A stretch of 64,000 nt of DNA, taken from positions 11,190 to 75,189 of the forward strand of contig CAZYQW010000045.1 in NCBI GenBank assembly GCA_964649825.1, written 5' to 3'. Below, piece after piece: positions 29,303 to 38,139 of this stretch; position 1 is the stretch's first letter, and each line of letters opens with the position of its first letter. The notes below the pieces were generated by a model, which saw only the letters and a list, made by a program, of their open reading frames with translations, was not told the DNA's origin and searched no databases. The stretch is from CAZYQW01 sp964649825 (GTDB lineage: Bacteria > Planctomycetota > B15-G4 > JADJEK01). The position numbers and the translations under genes were made by a program.

Positions 29303-31297
29303 CTACGCCAGCCGGGCGAGAACCGTGCGCACGATGTCGTCCACCGTCAAGCCGGCATCCTCGAGCGCCTCGGAACGCGTGGCGTGCTCGATCAGCCGGT
29401 CGGGGATGCCGATCGGGACGACCTTGCCCGCGTTGCGGCCGAGGAGCGCGAACGCCTCGAGCACCGCGGAACCGAAGCCGCCCATCACCTGGTGTTCCTC
29501 CACGGTCACCAGGACCCGCGTCTTGTCGGCGAACGCGATCAGCGTGTCGAGGTCGAGCGGCTTGACGAACCGAGCGTTGATCACGGCCGCATCGACGCCG
29601 TGCTCGGCGAGCCGCTTCGCCGCGTCGAGCGCCGTGTACGCGAACGGACCGAGCGCCACGATCGTGGCGTCCGTGCCGTCCTTCAATACCTCGGAGCGAC
29701 CGACTTCGAGCGGCGCGCGCGAGATCTCGACGTCGGCGCAGTTGCCGCGCGGATACCGCATGAAAAACGGGTGCTCCTGGGAAAGCCCGAGGTCGAGCAT
29801 CGCCGTGAGCTCGGACGCGTCCTTCGGCGAACAGATCACGGCCGACGGGAACGTGCGGAGGTACGCGATGTCGTAGCACCCGTTGTGGGATGGACCGTCC
29901 TGCCCGACGAGACCGCCGCGGTCGAGGCAGAAGACGACCGGGAGGTCCTGGAGGATCGCCTCCTGGAACACCTGGTCGTAACCGCGCTGCAGGAACGTCG
30001 AGTAGATCGCGCAGATCGGCTTCGCGCCGCCCTTGCTGAGCCCGCCCGCGAAGGCGACGGCGTGCTGCTCGGTGATCCCGGTGTCGTGGAAGCGGTCCGG
30101 GAACCGCGCGGCGAACTCCGTCAACCCGGTTCCGTCCGGCATCGCGGCGGTGATCGCGACCACGCGCGGATCCCGTTCGGCCGCCGCGATCGCGGCGCGG
30201 CCGAACGCCTTGGTGAAGCTGACCTTCGGCTTGCGCTTCGACGTCTCGATCTCCTGCTTGGAGACGATGCCGTCGGGCGAATTGAAACCCGGCAGCGTGT
30301 CGCCGGCGTTGACCGCGTGCAGGAACCGCGTGTCCTTGCCCGTCGGCTCGAGCCCGCGTCCTTTCTTCGTGACCACGTGCAGCAGCGTCACGCCCTCGAG
30401 ATCCTTCAGCTTCTCGAGCTGGTCGATCAGCAGCCCGGTGTCGTGCCCGTCGATCGGGCCGTAGTAACGGAACCCGAGCTCCTCGAAGAGGTGGCCCGGC
30501 GCGATCGCGGCCTTCACCGCATCGACCATGTCGACGAGGTTCTTGTCGAGCTTCTCGCCGAACGGAACCGACCGCAGCAGCGCGTGGAACCGCTCCTTCG
30601 CGCCGGTGTAGATCGGCGCCGCCCGGAGGCGGTTCAAGTAGGAGGCGAGCGAGCCGACCGTCTTGGAGATCGACATCTCGTTGTCGTTGAGGATGACGAG
30701 GACGTTGCGGCCGAGCTGGTCGGCGTAGTTCAACCCTTCGAGCGCGACGCCCGCCCCGAGGCCCGAGTCGCCGACGAGGCAGACCACGCGGCGCTCGCGA
30801 CCGAGGACGCCGTCCGCCGCCGCGATGCCGAGCCCCATGGAGATCGCGGTACCCGCGTGACCGCTCCGCATGACGTCGGTCGGCGACTCCGCGGGGTGGG
30901 GATAGCCCGACACCCCGTCCTTGGAGCGCAGCGTATGGAACCGATCGAGGCGTCCCGTGAGCAGCTTGTGCGGATAGCACTGATGCCCCACGTCGATCAC
31001 GAGGGAGTCGTGCTCGAAGTCGAACACGTAGTGCAGCGCGATCGTCAGCTCCACGACGCCGAAGTTCGAACCGAGATGACCGCCCGTGGTGCACACCACG
31101 TCGATGATGCTCTGGCGGACCTCGGCCGCGAGCGTGGCCAGCTCCGTGCGATCGAGCGCGCACACGTCCACGTGGGTGCGGATGCGCGGAAGGATCGGCG
31201 GCGCCATGCGCCGGAGCAAGGACGCATCGGCCGTAGAGGGGCCGTCGTCACGTTCGGGCAGAGGGGCGTCCGCGGAGAGGCTGATGGAGTTCGACAT
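29303..31297 (-). CDS. dxs: 1-deoxy-D-xylulose-5-phosphate synthase
   Basis: The first enzyme of the non-mevalonate isoprenoid pathway (pyruvate + glyceraldehyde-3-phosphate). At 664 residues it is slightly long, with about 35 extra N-terminal residues. ThDP/Mg binding is at 'VGDSGLGAGVALEGLNYA' and 'NDNEMSIS'; the usual GDG reads GDS but the metal Asp and Asn are kept. Other signatures: 'GHQCYPHKLLTGR', 'GHAGTAISMGLGIA', 'TGITEQHAVAFAGGLS' (catalytic Glu) and 'DRGGLVGQDGPSHNG'. The ATG at 31297 is 25 bp after ispA; a later ATG at 31207 is an alternative start. Confidence 0.95.
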   Translation of the reverse strand: MSNSISLSADAPLPERDDGPSTADASLLRRMAPPILPRIRTHVDVCALDRTELATLAAEVRQSIIDVVCTTGGHLGSNFGVVELTIALHYVFDFEHDSLVIDVGHQCYPHKLLTGRLDRFHTLRSKDGVSGYPHPAESPTDVMRSGHAGTAISMGLGIAAADGVLGRERRVVCLVGDSGLGAGVALEGLNYADQLGRNVLVILNDNEMSISKTVGSLASYLNRLRAAPIYTGAKERFHALLRSVPFGEKLDKNLVDMVDAVKAAIAPGHLFEELGFRYYGPIDGHDTGLLIDQLEKLKDLEGVTLLHVVTKKGRGLEPTGKDTRFLHAVNAGDTLPGFNSPDGIVSKQEIETSKRKPKVSFTKAFGRAAIAAAERDPRVVAITAAMPDGTGLTEFAARFPDRFHDTGITEQHAVAFAGGLSKGGAKPICAIYSTFLQRGYDQVFQEAILQDLPVVFCLDRGGLVGQDGPSHNGCYDIAYLRTFPSAVICSPKDASELTAMLDLGLSQEHPFFMRYPRGNCADVEISRAPLEVGRSEVLKDGTDATIVALGPFAYTALDAAKRLAEHGVDAAVINARFVKPLDLDTLIAFADKTRVLVTVEEHQVMGGFGSAVLEAFALLGRNAGKVVPIGIPDRLIEHATRSEALEDAGLTVDDIVRTVLARLA

Positions 31298-31322
31298 AGT
31301 CCAGCACTCGGCTCCCGTCGGA

Positions 31323-32198
31323 TCAGTGCGAACGTTGCAACATAGTTCGCGCAAGCTCTTGAATCAACTCGGCTTTCGGAAGCTCCGCGCAAAGCCCGAT
31401 CGCGGCCTCCGTCCGCCCCCCCGCCTCGGCGGCGGCGACCTCCTCGCCGAGTCGGTCGACGAGCGTCGCCTTGCCGCGGGCCCGGTCCTTTCCGGCCGCC
31501 TTGCCAAGCCGCTCGGTCGAGGACCGCCGGTCGAGAAGGTCGTCCACGATTTGAAACGCGATTCCGAGCTCCATTCCGACCCGCCCCAGGATCTCCAGGT
31601 CCCGTTCGTCCGCGCCGCCGCAGTGTCCACCCATCTCGAACGCCGCCTGGAAGAGCGCGGCCGTCTTGCGCTCGTCGATCGACCGGATCGCGGTGGCGTC
31701 GAGCTCGCGCCCCTCGGCCGCGAGGTCGTCGACCTGTCCACCGACCATTCCGAGCGCGCCCGCCCTGCGCGCCAGGGTCCGCACGGCCACCACCGCGATC
31801 GACGCCGGCAGCTCGGTGGCGAGGACCGAGAACGCGTGGGTCAAGAGGGCGTCGCCGGCCAGGACGGCCAGCGCCTCGTCGTATGCCCGGTGGACGGTCG
31901 GCCGGCCGCGGCGCAGGTCGTCATCGTCCATGCATGGCAGGTCGTCGTGGATCAGCGAGTAGGTGTGGACCATCTCGATCGCGGCGGCGGCCGGACCCGC
32001 GCGCTCGACGTCGCCCCCGACCGCGGTCGCGCCGAGCAGGACGCAGACGGGCCGGAGTCGCTTGCCGCCGCCGAAGACCGCGTAGCGCATCGCCTGGTGC
32101 AACCGGACCGGCGCGGCCGACTCGGCCGGCAGCCACCGATCGAGAGCCGCGTCGACGTCCTGGCGCGCGCGAACGAGGAAGTCCGCGAACTCCGTCAT
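31323..32198 (-). CDS. ispA: Polyprenyl synthetase (farnesyl/geranylgeranyl diphosphate synthase)
   Basis: A 291-residue trans-prenyl chain elongation enzyme. The first Asp-rich motif is 'IHDDLPCMDDDDLRRGRPT' (about 82-100), the second 'FQIVDDLLD' (about 213-221); 'FGGGKRLRP' binds diphosphate. The two residues inserted in the first motif (DDxx(xx)D) are typical of the bacterial FPP/GGPP group. The ATG at 32198 overlaps the ymdB stop by 4 bp. Product length cannot be read reliably from the sequence. Confidence 0.92.
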   Translation of the reverse strand: MTEFADFLVRARQDVDAALDRWLPAESAAPVRLHQAMRYAVFGGGKRLRPVCVLLGATAVGGDVERAGPAAAAIEMVHTYSLIHDDLPCMDDDDLRRGRPTVHRAYDEALAVLAGDALLTHAFSVLATELPASIAVVAVRTLARRAGALGMVGGQVDDLAAEGRELDATAIRSIDERKTAALFQAAFEMGGHCGGADERDLEILGRVGMELGIAFQIVDDLLDRRSSTERLGKAAGKDRARGKATLVDRLGEEVAAAEAGGRTEAAIGLCAELPKAELIQELARTMLQRSH

Positions 32199-32980
32199 TC
32201 GCGCACCTCGATCCGCTCGGCCTCGACGCAGCGACCGGACCGCGCGTCGACGGTGAAGACCGCGGCTCCGATGCGAACGTCGCCGGTCGCGACGTCGAAC
32301 CGCGCCGGCATGCCGGTGGTGAAACGGGTCAAGACGCGATCGGTGCGCCGGCCGAGCACCGAATCGTGCGGCCCGGTCATGCCGACGTCGGTGATGTAGC
32401 CCGTTCCGCCGGGGAGGATCTGGATGTCGGCGGTCGGGACGTGCGTATGGGTCCCGAAGACCACCGACGCCCGACCGTCGAGGTGGCGGCCCATCGCCAC
32501 CTTCTCGGACGTCGCCTCGCCGTGCATGTCGACCACGATCACCGGCGTCTTCGACTTCACGGCCTCGATCGCGAGGTCGACCGCCGCGAAGGGGCAGTCG
32601 ATCGGCGGCATGAAGACACGTCCGATCACGTGGAGCACGGCGACGTCGATCCCTCGGCGCGTCGGGAGGACCGTGCGGCCGCGTCCTGGAACGCTCTTGT
32701 GGAAGTTCGCGGCGCGGACGAAGCGTGCGTCGTTTTCGAGCAGTCCGCGGGTCTCCGGTTTGCGGAAGACGTGGTCCCCGCACGTGATCACGTCGACGCC
32801 CGCCTGGAACAGGGCGCTCGCGTCGCCGGCCGAGATTCCGGAGCCCTGGGTCACGTTCTCGGCGTTGGCGACGACGAAGTCCACGTCGAGCTCGGCGACC
32901 ACCGACTTCAATCGTTGGCGCAGGATGTCGCGACCAGGCGCGCCGACGACGTCGCCGATCGTCAGGATGCGTAGATCCAA
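32195..32980 (-). CDS. ymdB: YmdB-family metallophosphoesterase
   Basis: A 261-residue binuclear-metal phosphodiesterase (the TIGR00282 group; in Bacillus YmdB hydrolyses 2',3'-cAMP and influences RNA turnover with RNase Y). Metal ligands lie in 'ILTIGDVVGAPGRD', 'NAENVTQGSGI', 'GDHVFRKPE', 'MHGEATSEKVAMG' and 'GTHTHVPTAD'. The TTG at 32980 gives the family length and N terminus. An ATG at 33097, joined to the rny stop as TGATG, would add 39 non-conserved residues and cannot be excluded. Its place directly after rny repeats a conserved pairing. Confidence 0.88.
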   Translation of the reverse strand: MDLRILTIGDVVGAPGRDILRQRLKSVVAELDVDFVVANAENVTQGSGISAGDASALFQAGVDVITCGDHVFRKPETRGLLENDARFVRAANFHKSVPGRGRTVLPTRRGIDVAVLHVIGRVFMPPIDCPFAAVDLAIEAVKSKTPVIVVDMHGEATSEKVAMGRHLDGRASVVFGTHTHVPTADIQILPGGTGYITDVGMTGPHDSVLGRRTDRVLTRFTTGMPARFDVATGDVRIGAAVFTVDARSGRCVEAERIEVRE

Positions 32981-33096
32981 AGAAAATCCCGTCCGGCTCC
33001 ACGCGATTCGTGGAGGCTGCTCAGCGCGGGGTCGATGCATGCGCGGTCCGCGATGCACGCTGCCCGTGGGTTTCGGAAGAACGTTCGGTTCTACCA

Positions 33097-34635
33097 TCAA
33101 CGGGCGTAGTCCGTCACCCTCGTCTCGCGGATGACGGTGACCCGAATCTCGCCCGAGTAGTCGAGCTCCTCCTCGATGCGACGAGCGATCTCGCGGGCCT
33201 GAACGACGGCGCGATCGTCGTCGATCTTCGCGGCGTCGACGATCACCCGGATCTCCCGCCCGGCCTGGATGGCGAACGCGTTGTCGACGCCCGGGAACGA
33301 CGCGGCCAGCTCCTCGAGCCGCTCCAGGCGCTGGATGTACCGTTCCATCGTGTCACGCCGGGCTCCGGGACGCGCGGCGGAGATCGAGTCCGCCACCTGC
33401 GCGATCACTCCGTAGATCGACTCGAACGGCACGTCGTAGTGGTGCGCGGCGATCGCGTTGATCACCTCGGGACGTTCGTTGCAGCGGCGCGCGAGGTCCG
33501 CCCCGATCGACGGATGTCCCCCCTCGAGTTCATGATCGATCGATTTGCCGATGTCGTGGAAGAGGCCGCAACGCTTCGCGAGGCGCGGGTTCAACCCCAT
33601 CTCCCCCGCGATCGCGGCCGCGAGGTACGAGACCTCGACCGCATGCTGGAGCTGGTTCTGTCCGTACGACGTCCGATACTTCAGACGGCCGAGGCAGTAC
33701 TGGATCCGCGGATCGACGCGCGGCACGTCGAGCTCGTGCAGCACCTTTCGGCCCGTCTGTCGAATGTCGTCCTCGACCTCGCGCCGCGTCTGCGCCACGA
33801 CCTCCTCGATGCGACCCGGGTGGATGCGCCCGTCCTCGATCAACCGTTCGATCGCCTGGCGCGCGACCTCGCGCCGCACGTTCTCGAAGCAGGAGACCAC
33901 GACGACGCCCGGCGTGTCATCGATGATGAGATCGACGCCCGCGCATTGCTCGAGCGTGCGGATGTTCCGGCCCTCTCGCCCGATGAGGCGCCCCTTCCAA
34001 TCATCGTCGGGCAGCTTGATGGTCACGGCGGTCGAGTCGGACGTCAGTTTGATCGCCATCCGCTGAAGCGCGTGCTCGAGCACCTTCTGCGCGTGGCGCT
34101 CCGCCTCCTCCTCGAACCGCTCCTGGCTCTTGCGGATCCGCTCGGCCGTCTCGGCGCGAAGCTCGTCCTCGATCGCGTGGAGCGCGCGCTCGGCCGCCTC
34201 CTCGTGGGAGAGTCCCGCCGTCACCAGAAGCTCTTCCTTGGCCCGCGCCACGAGCGACTCGGCCTCGGCGCGCAGCGCGTCGGCGTCCTCCTGCCGGTGG
34301 CGCGCGTGCTCCTCGAGCTCGCCGATCCGCTCCTCACGCCGGTCGAGCTGCTCGAGCTTGCGATCGAACGCGGCCTCCTTCGCCGACAGCCGATTCTCGC
34401 GATCCCGCCAGTCGGCGCGCCGGCCCTCGTCGCGGCGGTCCCATTCGATTCGCCGCCGGTTCTCCTCCTCGCGAACGCGGTCCTCGGAGTCGCGCGCGAT
34501 CCGGTCCGCCTCGCGCCGCGCGGTCGCGATCACTTCGTCGGCTCGCCGCACGAGACGCGAACGCATGACGTACAGCGCGAGCAGGCACGCGCCCGCGCCG
34601 ACGATCAGCCCGCCCGAGGCGGAGACGTAGTCCAT
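33097..34635 (-). CDS. rny: Ribonuclease Y
   Basis: A membrane-anchored endoribonuclease that starts mRNA decay, 512 residues. An N-terminal helix (residues 1-24) anchors it, followed by a long Arg/Glu-rich coiled coil (30-190), a KH domain with 'GRLIGREGRNIRTLEQ' (about 213-228), and an HD domain with 'LFHDIGKSIDHELEGGH' (His360, Asp361). The ATG at 34635 has a GAGGAG site. The adjacent phosphoesterase is its usual partner. Confidence 0.95.
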   Translation of the reverse strand: MDYVSASGGLIVGAGACLLALYVMRSRLVRRADEVIATARREADRIARDSEDRVREEENRRRIEWDRRDEGRRADWRDRENRLSAKEAAFDRKLEQLDRREERIGELEEHARHRQEDADALRAEAESLVARAKEELLVTAGLSHEEAAERALHAIEDELRAETAERIRKSQERFEEEAERHAQKVLEHALQRMAIKLTSDSTAVTIKLPDDDWKGRLIGREGRNIRTLEQCAGVDLIIDDTPGVVVVSCFENVRREVARQAIERLIEDGRIHPGRIEEVVAQTRREVEDDIRQTGRKVLHELDVPRVDPRIQYCLGRLKYRTSYGQNQLQHAVEVSYLAAAIAGEMGLNPRLAKRCGLFHDIGKSIDHELEGGHPSIGADLARRCNERPEVINAIAAHHYDVPFESIYGVIAQVADSISAARPGARRDTMERYIQRLERLEELAASFPGVDNAFAIQAGREIRVIVDAAKIDDDRAVVQAREIARRIEEELDYSGEIRVTVIRETRVTDYAR

Positions 34636-34763
34636 CGCATCTCCTCGAGTATCGCGTCGATCATAGAGAGGAAGGCGTTTCGGCCGGCGCGAGACTCTAC
34701 GTTCTGATCGGACGTTCCCACGGCGGGGTTGAGCCGAACCGCTGGAGTCCAGCCCGGGCCGGA

Positions 34764-36542
34764 TCACGCATCGGCGAGGTCGGCCACGAGCGCGGACCAC
34801 CGGCTCGCGTCGCCCCGCCCGAGCGTCAGCGTCCACGTCGGGCGATCGTCCCCCCTGCCCTGGAAGAACGGCACCTCCCGGCCCCGCGCGACGTGGTATC
34901 CCTCGATGAATCGGAGGCGCACGGTCCGGTCGCCGCCCTCGATCTCGATGTCGAGCCACTTCGCGGTCACGGTCTTCTTGAGCGCCCCGCTCGACTCGTA
35001 GTGATGGAGTCCGACTCCGACCAGGCGGCCGGCCTCGACGCCGTCGAGCCGCGAGAGCTCGTAGCGGCGCTCGCCGTCCGCGTGCAGGAGCGCGTTGATC
35101 CGCCCGCGCAGGTCGTCGAGATCGACCCTCGCGCTCGCGGCGAGCGACCCCGGCTCGGCCGCGGACCCGGCCGCGACCGGCGATGGAGCCGCATCGCTCG
35201 CGATCTCCCGCGTCACCGCGGCCATAGGGCCGACGTTCCATGACCCCGCGAGCACCGCGGGAATGATCGTCACGAGCCTTCCACCGGCGAACGGGGCGCG
35301 CGCGCCGCGCATCACGCTGAAGCCGTCCTCGAGGACCAACGCCCCGCTCCGGGCCGCGACGTCGACCTCGAACGAACCGCGCGCCGCGTCGTGGAAGCCG
35401 ATCGGGAACCCCTCGGCGCTGCGCACTTCGACGAGCGGTCGGACGACTCGACCCGCCTCGATCCCCTCGCAACGGAGCAGGCGCAGGTCGAGGACTCCCG
35501 CGTCGCGCAGGAACCGATTCACGGCGTCGACGACGTCTTGGTTCGGATCGGCCGGCGCCGACGCCGTGGACGCCGCCGACGCGGTGGAAGAGGGATGGGA
35601 CGGCTCGATCCACGCCTCGGTCGGCTCGGCGCCGGCCGGGGTCGCGGCGACGGTCGCGCCGGCGCCGGACTCTGCCGCGTCGGCCTCTGCCGCGTCGGTC
35701 TCGACGGCGCGGTCCGGTCGCGGCGACGACGCGTCGGCCATCGCCTCGATGATCGCAGCCGCCGGGACCGCCGTTCCCTCGAGCGATCGGACCAACGACT
35801 CGAGCTCGCTCGCGCGGAGGTCATGCTCGACGAGCTGCTCGCGGGCCAGGTCGAGCTCGCGCTCGAGGCGCAACGACTTCTCTTCGAGCTCCTGCTGCCG
35901 CGCGAGGTCGCCGGTCCCAGTGTGCCGCTGCTCGCGCAGGTCGCCCTGCGTCGCGGCGAGGATCTGCTTCAGTCGTGCGATCTCCGCCGCCTGCGCCTTG
36001 TTCTCGTTCGCGAGCACACGATTCGCGGCGAAGCCCTGCTCGACCGAGTCGAACATGCGCTCGCGATCGCGGTCGAGCTCGACCTGGCTCCGTGCCGAGC
36101 GCGCGAGGTCCTCGCGACGGGACTCGTGGAGCGCGCGCGCCTCGGTCCTGAGCTCTCCCTCGAGGCGTCCGATCACGACGTACGCGATCGCGACGACGAC
36201 TGCGGCGCCGAGGCCGCCGAACAGCGCCATCGTGTACGGACCGCGACGCCGCTCCTCGCGCAGGCGATCGGCCAGCACCTTCTGGGACTCGTGGAGTCGC
36301 CGGAAGGTCTGGTTCAACGCGTCGGTCGATTTCAGCACCATCTCGGTCCGGTCGGAGCGCTCCAGCGCCTTGGCCAGCCGAGTGTGCGCGTCATGGATGC
36401 AGCGCAGGACCTCCGAGTTCATCCGGACCTGCGCGTGGAGGTCGTTCGGGGCCGGCATGCCCGCCGGCGATTCGAGCGCGCCGGGCGGGCCCGCTCCATC
36501 GTCGTCCCGATCGGACTCGGTCGAAGGGTCAGGACGACTCAT
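34764..36542 (-). CDS. Membrane-anchored coiled-coil protein with a duplicated C-terminal domain
   Basis: An unrecognised protein of 592 residues. Residues 1-105 are a cytoplasmic tail, 106-125 ('ALFGGLGAAVVVAIAYVVIG') a transmembrane helix, and about 130-260 a coiled coil rich in Glu, Arg, Leu and Gln. A long Ala/Ser/Thr linker follows. The last 270 residues hold two copies of one domain: 'LRCEGIEAGRVV' ... 'DGFSVMRGARAPFAGGR' and 'LSRLDGVEAGRLVGVG' ... 'EGYHVARGREVPFFQGR'. The ATG at 36542 or a GTG two codons earlier may start it, just after the lipoprotein gene stop at 36550. It probably works outside the cytoplasmic membrane with that lipoprotein. Confidence 0.7.
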   Translation of the reverse strand: MSRPDPSTESDRDDDGAGPPGALESPAGMPAPNDLHAQVRMNSEVLRCIHDAHTRLAKALERSDRTEMVLKSTDALNQTFRRLHESQKVLADRLREERRRGPYTMALFGGLGAAVVVAIAYVVIGRLEGELRTEARALHESRREDLARSARSQVELDRDRERMFDSVEQGFAANRVLANENKAQAAEIARLKQILAATQGDLREQRHTGTGDLARQQELEEKSLRLERELDLAREQLVEHDLRASELESLVRSLEGTAVPAAAIIEAMADASSPRPDRAVETDAAEADAAESGAGATVAATPAGAEPTEAWIEPSHPSSTASAASTASAPADPNQDVVDAVNRFLRDAGVLDLRLLRCEGIEAGRVVRPLVEVRSAEGFPIGFHDAARGSFEVDVAARSGALVLEDGFSVMRGARAPFAGGRLVTIIPAVLAGSWNVGPMAAVTREIASDAAPSPVAAGSAAEPGSLAASARVDLDDLRGRINALLHADGERRYELSRLDGVEAGRLVGVGLHHYESSGALKKTVTAKWLDIEIEGGDRTVRLRFIEGYHVARGREVPFFQGRGDDRPTWTLTLGRGDASRWSALVADLADA

Positions 36543-36549
36543 GGTCACG

Positions 36550-37266
36550 CTACCGATCCATGGAGTCTTCGTCGGAGTCTTCGTCGCCCGCGACCGGATC
36601 GCCCGCCTCCTCGTCGCGGTCCGGCGGCGCCAGGCTCGCCACGACGATCTCCCGCGTCGGGGCCTGGCGAAGCCGGTCGAGCAGCGCGAGCGGGATGTGC
36701 CGTGGCGTCAGCTCGAACGTGTGGCCGGCCCACTCGAGGCGCCCGCCGGTCGCGCTCTCCGCGTCGACCGAACCGCGCACCGCGAACAACGCCTCGACGA
36801 TGTCGCCGGGCCCGAGCGACGTGCCCGCGAAGGTGCCGAGCGTCTTGAATCGAAGCGTCGAGGCGCGCACGCGGTCGTCCGACGGCGTGTACCAGTCGGG
36901 GACGTACTCGAAGCGATCGTCGCCCCGTTCGATCCACAGGCGCGCCTCGTCAAGCCGGACCGGCGGCGCACCCGGCCCCCCGAGATGGTAGACCGCGAGC
37001 TCGAAGAACGAGAGAGGCTCCGCCACCGCGGCGAGGTCGCGCAGGCGCAGCGAATACCAGCTCGCCGGCCGCGGCTCGAACCCGATCGGGGCGACGTAGA
37101 CCGCCAGCGGGCCGTCGACGCCGGCGAGCACCGGCACGGAGACGTCGTCCTCGATCAACGTGCGACGGACAGGCGCGACGGGATCCTTGCCGCAGCCGAC
37201 GAGGCCCGCGACTCCCGCCAGCGCGACGGCCACGGCGGCGAACCGAAGGAAACGCCCATGGTTCAA
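36550..37266 (-). CDS. Hypothetical lipoprotein
   Basis: A 238-residue protein with a lipoprotein signal peptide; the lipobox LVGC places the lipidated Cys at residue 25. The mature domain is beta-rich ('GPLAVYVAPIGFEPRPASWY', 'RRTLIEDDVSVPVLAGVDG') and the C terminus is a strongly acidic tail of Asp, Glu and Ser. A TTG start with an upstream run of G is used; an ATG seven bases on is in another frame. It is followed at once by the coiled-coil membrane protein, and preceded by a secreted repeat protein, so the three may form an envelope complex. I do not recognise the family. Confidence 0.65.
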   Translation of the reverse strand: MNHGRFLRFAAVAVALAGVAGLVGCGKDPVAPVRRTLIEDDVSVPVLAGVDGPLAVYVAPIGFEPRPASWYSLRLRDLAAVAEPLSFFELAVYHLGGPGAPPVRLDEARLWIERGDDRFEYVPDWYTPSDDRVRASTLRFKTLGTFAGTSLGPGDIVEALFAVRGSVDAESATGGRLEWAGHTFELTPRHIPLALLDRLRQAPTREIVVASLAPPDRDEEAGDPVAGDEDSDEDSMDR

Positions 37267-37300
37267 GGGCGTGCCCCCCGGTCGCGGACGGGGCGGACGA

Positions 37301-38065
37301 TCACCATTTCTTCGAGCGGTTGTCGTTGTACCACTTCTCCCATTCGGGCGCGGACTGGAAGCTCTGGAGCGTGAGCGCGGCGAGCGCGTCGTTCATCGGT
37401 ACCTCGATGGCGAGGATTCGTTCGCGCCAGACCGGGTTCTTGCCCTTCTCGCGCAGGTCGAGGTTGTTGGTTCCGGCGTACTCTTTGACGAGCGACTCGA
37501 CGATCTCCTTCCGCAGCTTCACGTCCTCGTCGCGATACTCCGAGAGAGCCTGGATCGCCGCCTTCACGACCATGTTCTCGCTCTCTTTGAGCAGCTTCAC
37601 GAACACATCGACGTTCTTCGGGTTCTTGTGCTTGCCGAGCGACTCCACGAGGATCGCCTGTACGTCGGATCGCTTCTCGAGGTGCTTCACCTTCATCGCC
37701 GACTTCAGGGGAGCCTCCCCTTCGGGGATCATGGCGGACAGCGCCGCCGCCGCCGCCATGTAGAGGCGGTCCTCGCCCTCCTTCGCGCGAAACTTGAAGA
37801 CCTTCGCGATCGCGTTGACGGCCTCCTTCTTCTGCTTCTCGTCGTAGTTCTTGTAGTCGTTGGTGAGCAGGTCCATCGCGCCGACGGCGGCCGTCATCGC
37901 CGCGTCGCGCTTGTCGTCGTCGTTCGTCTTGCTCTCGTCGAGAGCAGCGTCGAGACTCTCGATGTGTTCGGTCGGATCGGCTCCGGTCGCCGGCTCTTCC
38001 TGAGCGACGACGGAAGTCGTGACGAGCGTGGCGAGGAGCCATCCGAGAATCGTGCGGAAGCGCAT
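37301..38065 (-). CDS. Secreted helical-repeat (HEAT-like) protein
   Basis: A 254-residue exported protein with a Sec signal peptide ('ILGWLLATLVTTSVVAQ', cleaved near residue 22). The mature sequence is alpha-helical and lysine-rich with repeats of about 35-40 residues ('LYMAAAAALSAMIPEGEAPL', 'VQAILVESLGKHKNPKNVDV', 'MVVKAAIQALSEYRDEDVKL'), the pattern of HEAT or armadillo repeats used for protein binding. GGAGG lies well placed before the ATG. The closing 'PEWEKWYNDNRSKKW' is unusual and conserved-looking. It has its own putative promoter (TAGAATTCGG at 38101-38110). Confidence 0.75.
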   Translation of the reverse strand: MRFRTILGWLLATLVTTSVVAQEEPATGADPTEHIESLDAALDESKTNDDDKRDAAMTAAVGAMDLLTNDYKNYDEKQKKEAVNAIAKVFKFRAKEGEDRLYMAAAAALSAMIPEGEAPLKSAMKVKHLEKRSDVQAILVESLGKHKNPKNVDVFVKLLKESENMVVKAAIQALSEYRDEDVKLRKEIVESLVKEYAGTNNLDLREKGKNPVWRERILAIEVPMNDALAALTLQSFQSAPEWEKWYNDNRSKKW

Positions 38066-38104
38066 CGCGAGAAACCTCCTTGGGGGGAGCGATGAACGTG
38101 CCGA

Positions 38105-38110
38105 ATTCTA
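38105..38110 (-). promoter_or_regulatory. Putative -10 element for the HEAT-like protein gene
   Basis: Minus-strand TAGAAT followed by TCGG, about 40 bp before the ATG at 38065. A perfect 16-bp palindrome (38115-38130) sits in the position of the spacer, so a bound repressor or a hairpin could act here. Confidence 0.35.
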
Positions 38111-38114
38111 CGAG

Positions 38115-38130
38115 CCGGACGCGCGTCCGG
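38115..38130. repeat. Perfect 16-bp palindrome CCGGACGCGCGTCCGG
   Basis: It lies between the pabB stop and the HEAT-like gene. As RNA it makes a 6-bp stem with a GCGC loop, which may act as a weak terminator for pabB; as DNA it could be an operator. There is no T run after it. Confidence 0.4.
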
Positions 38131-38139
38131 ACGGAAGAA

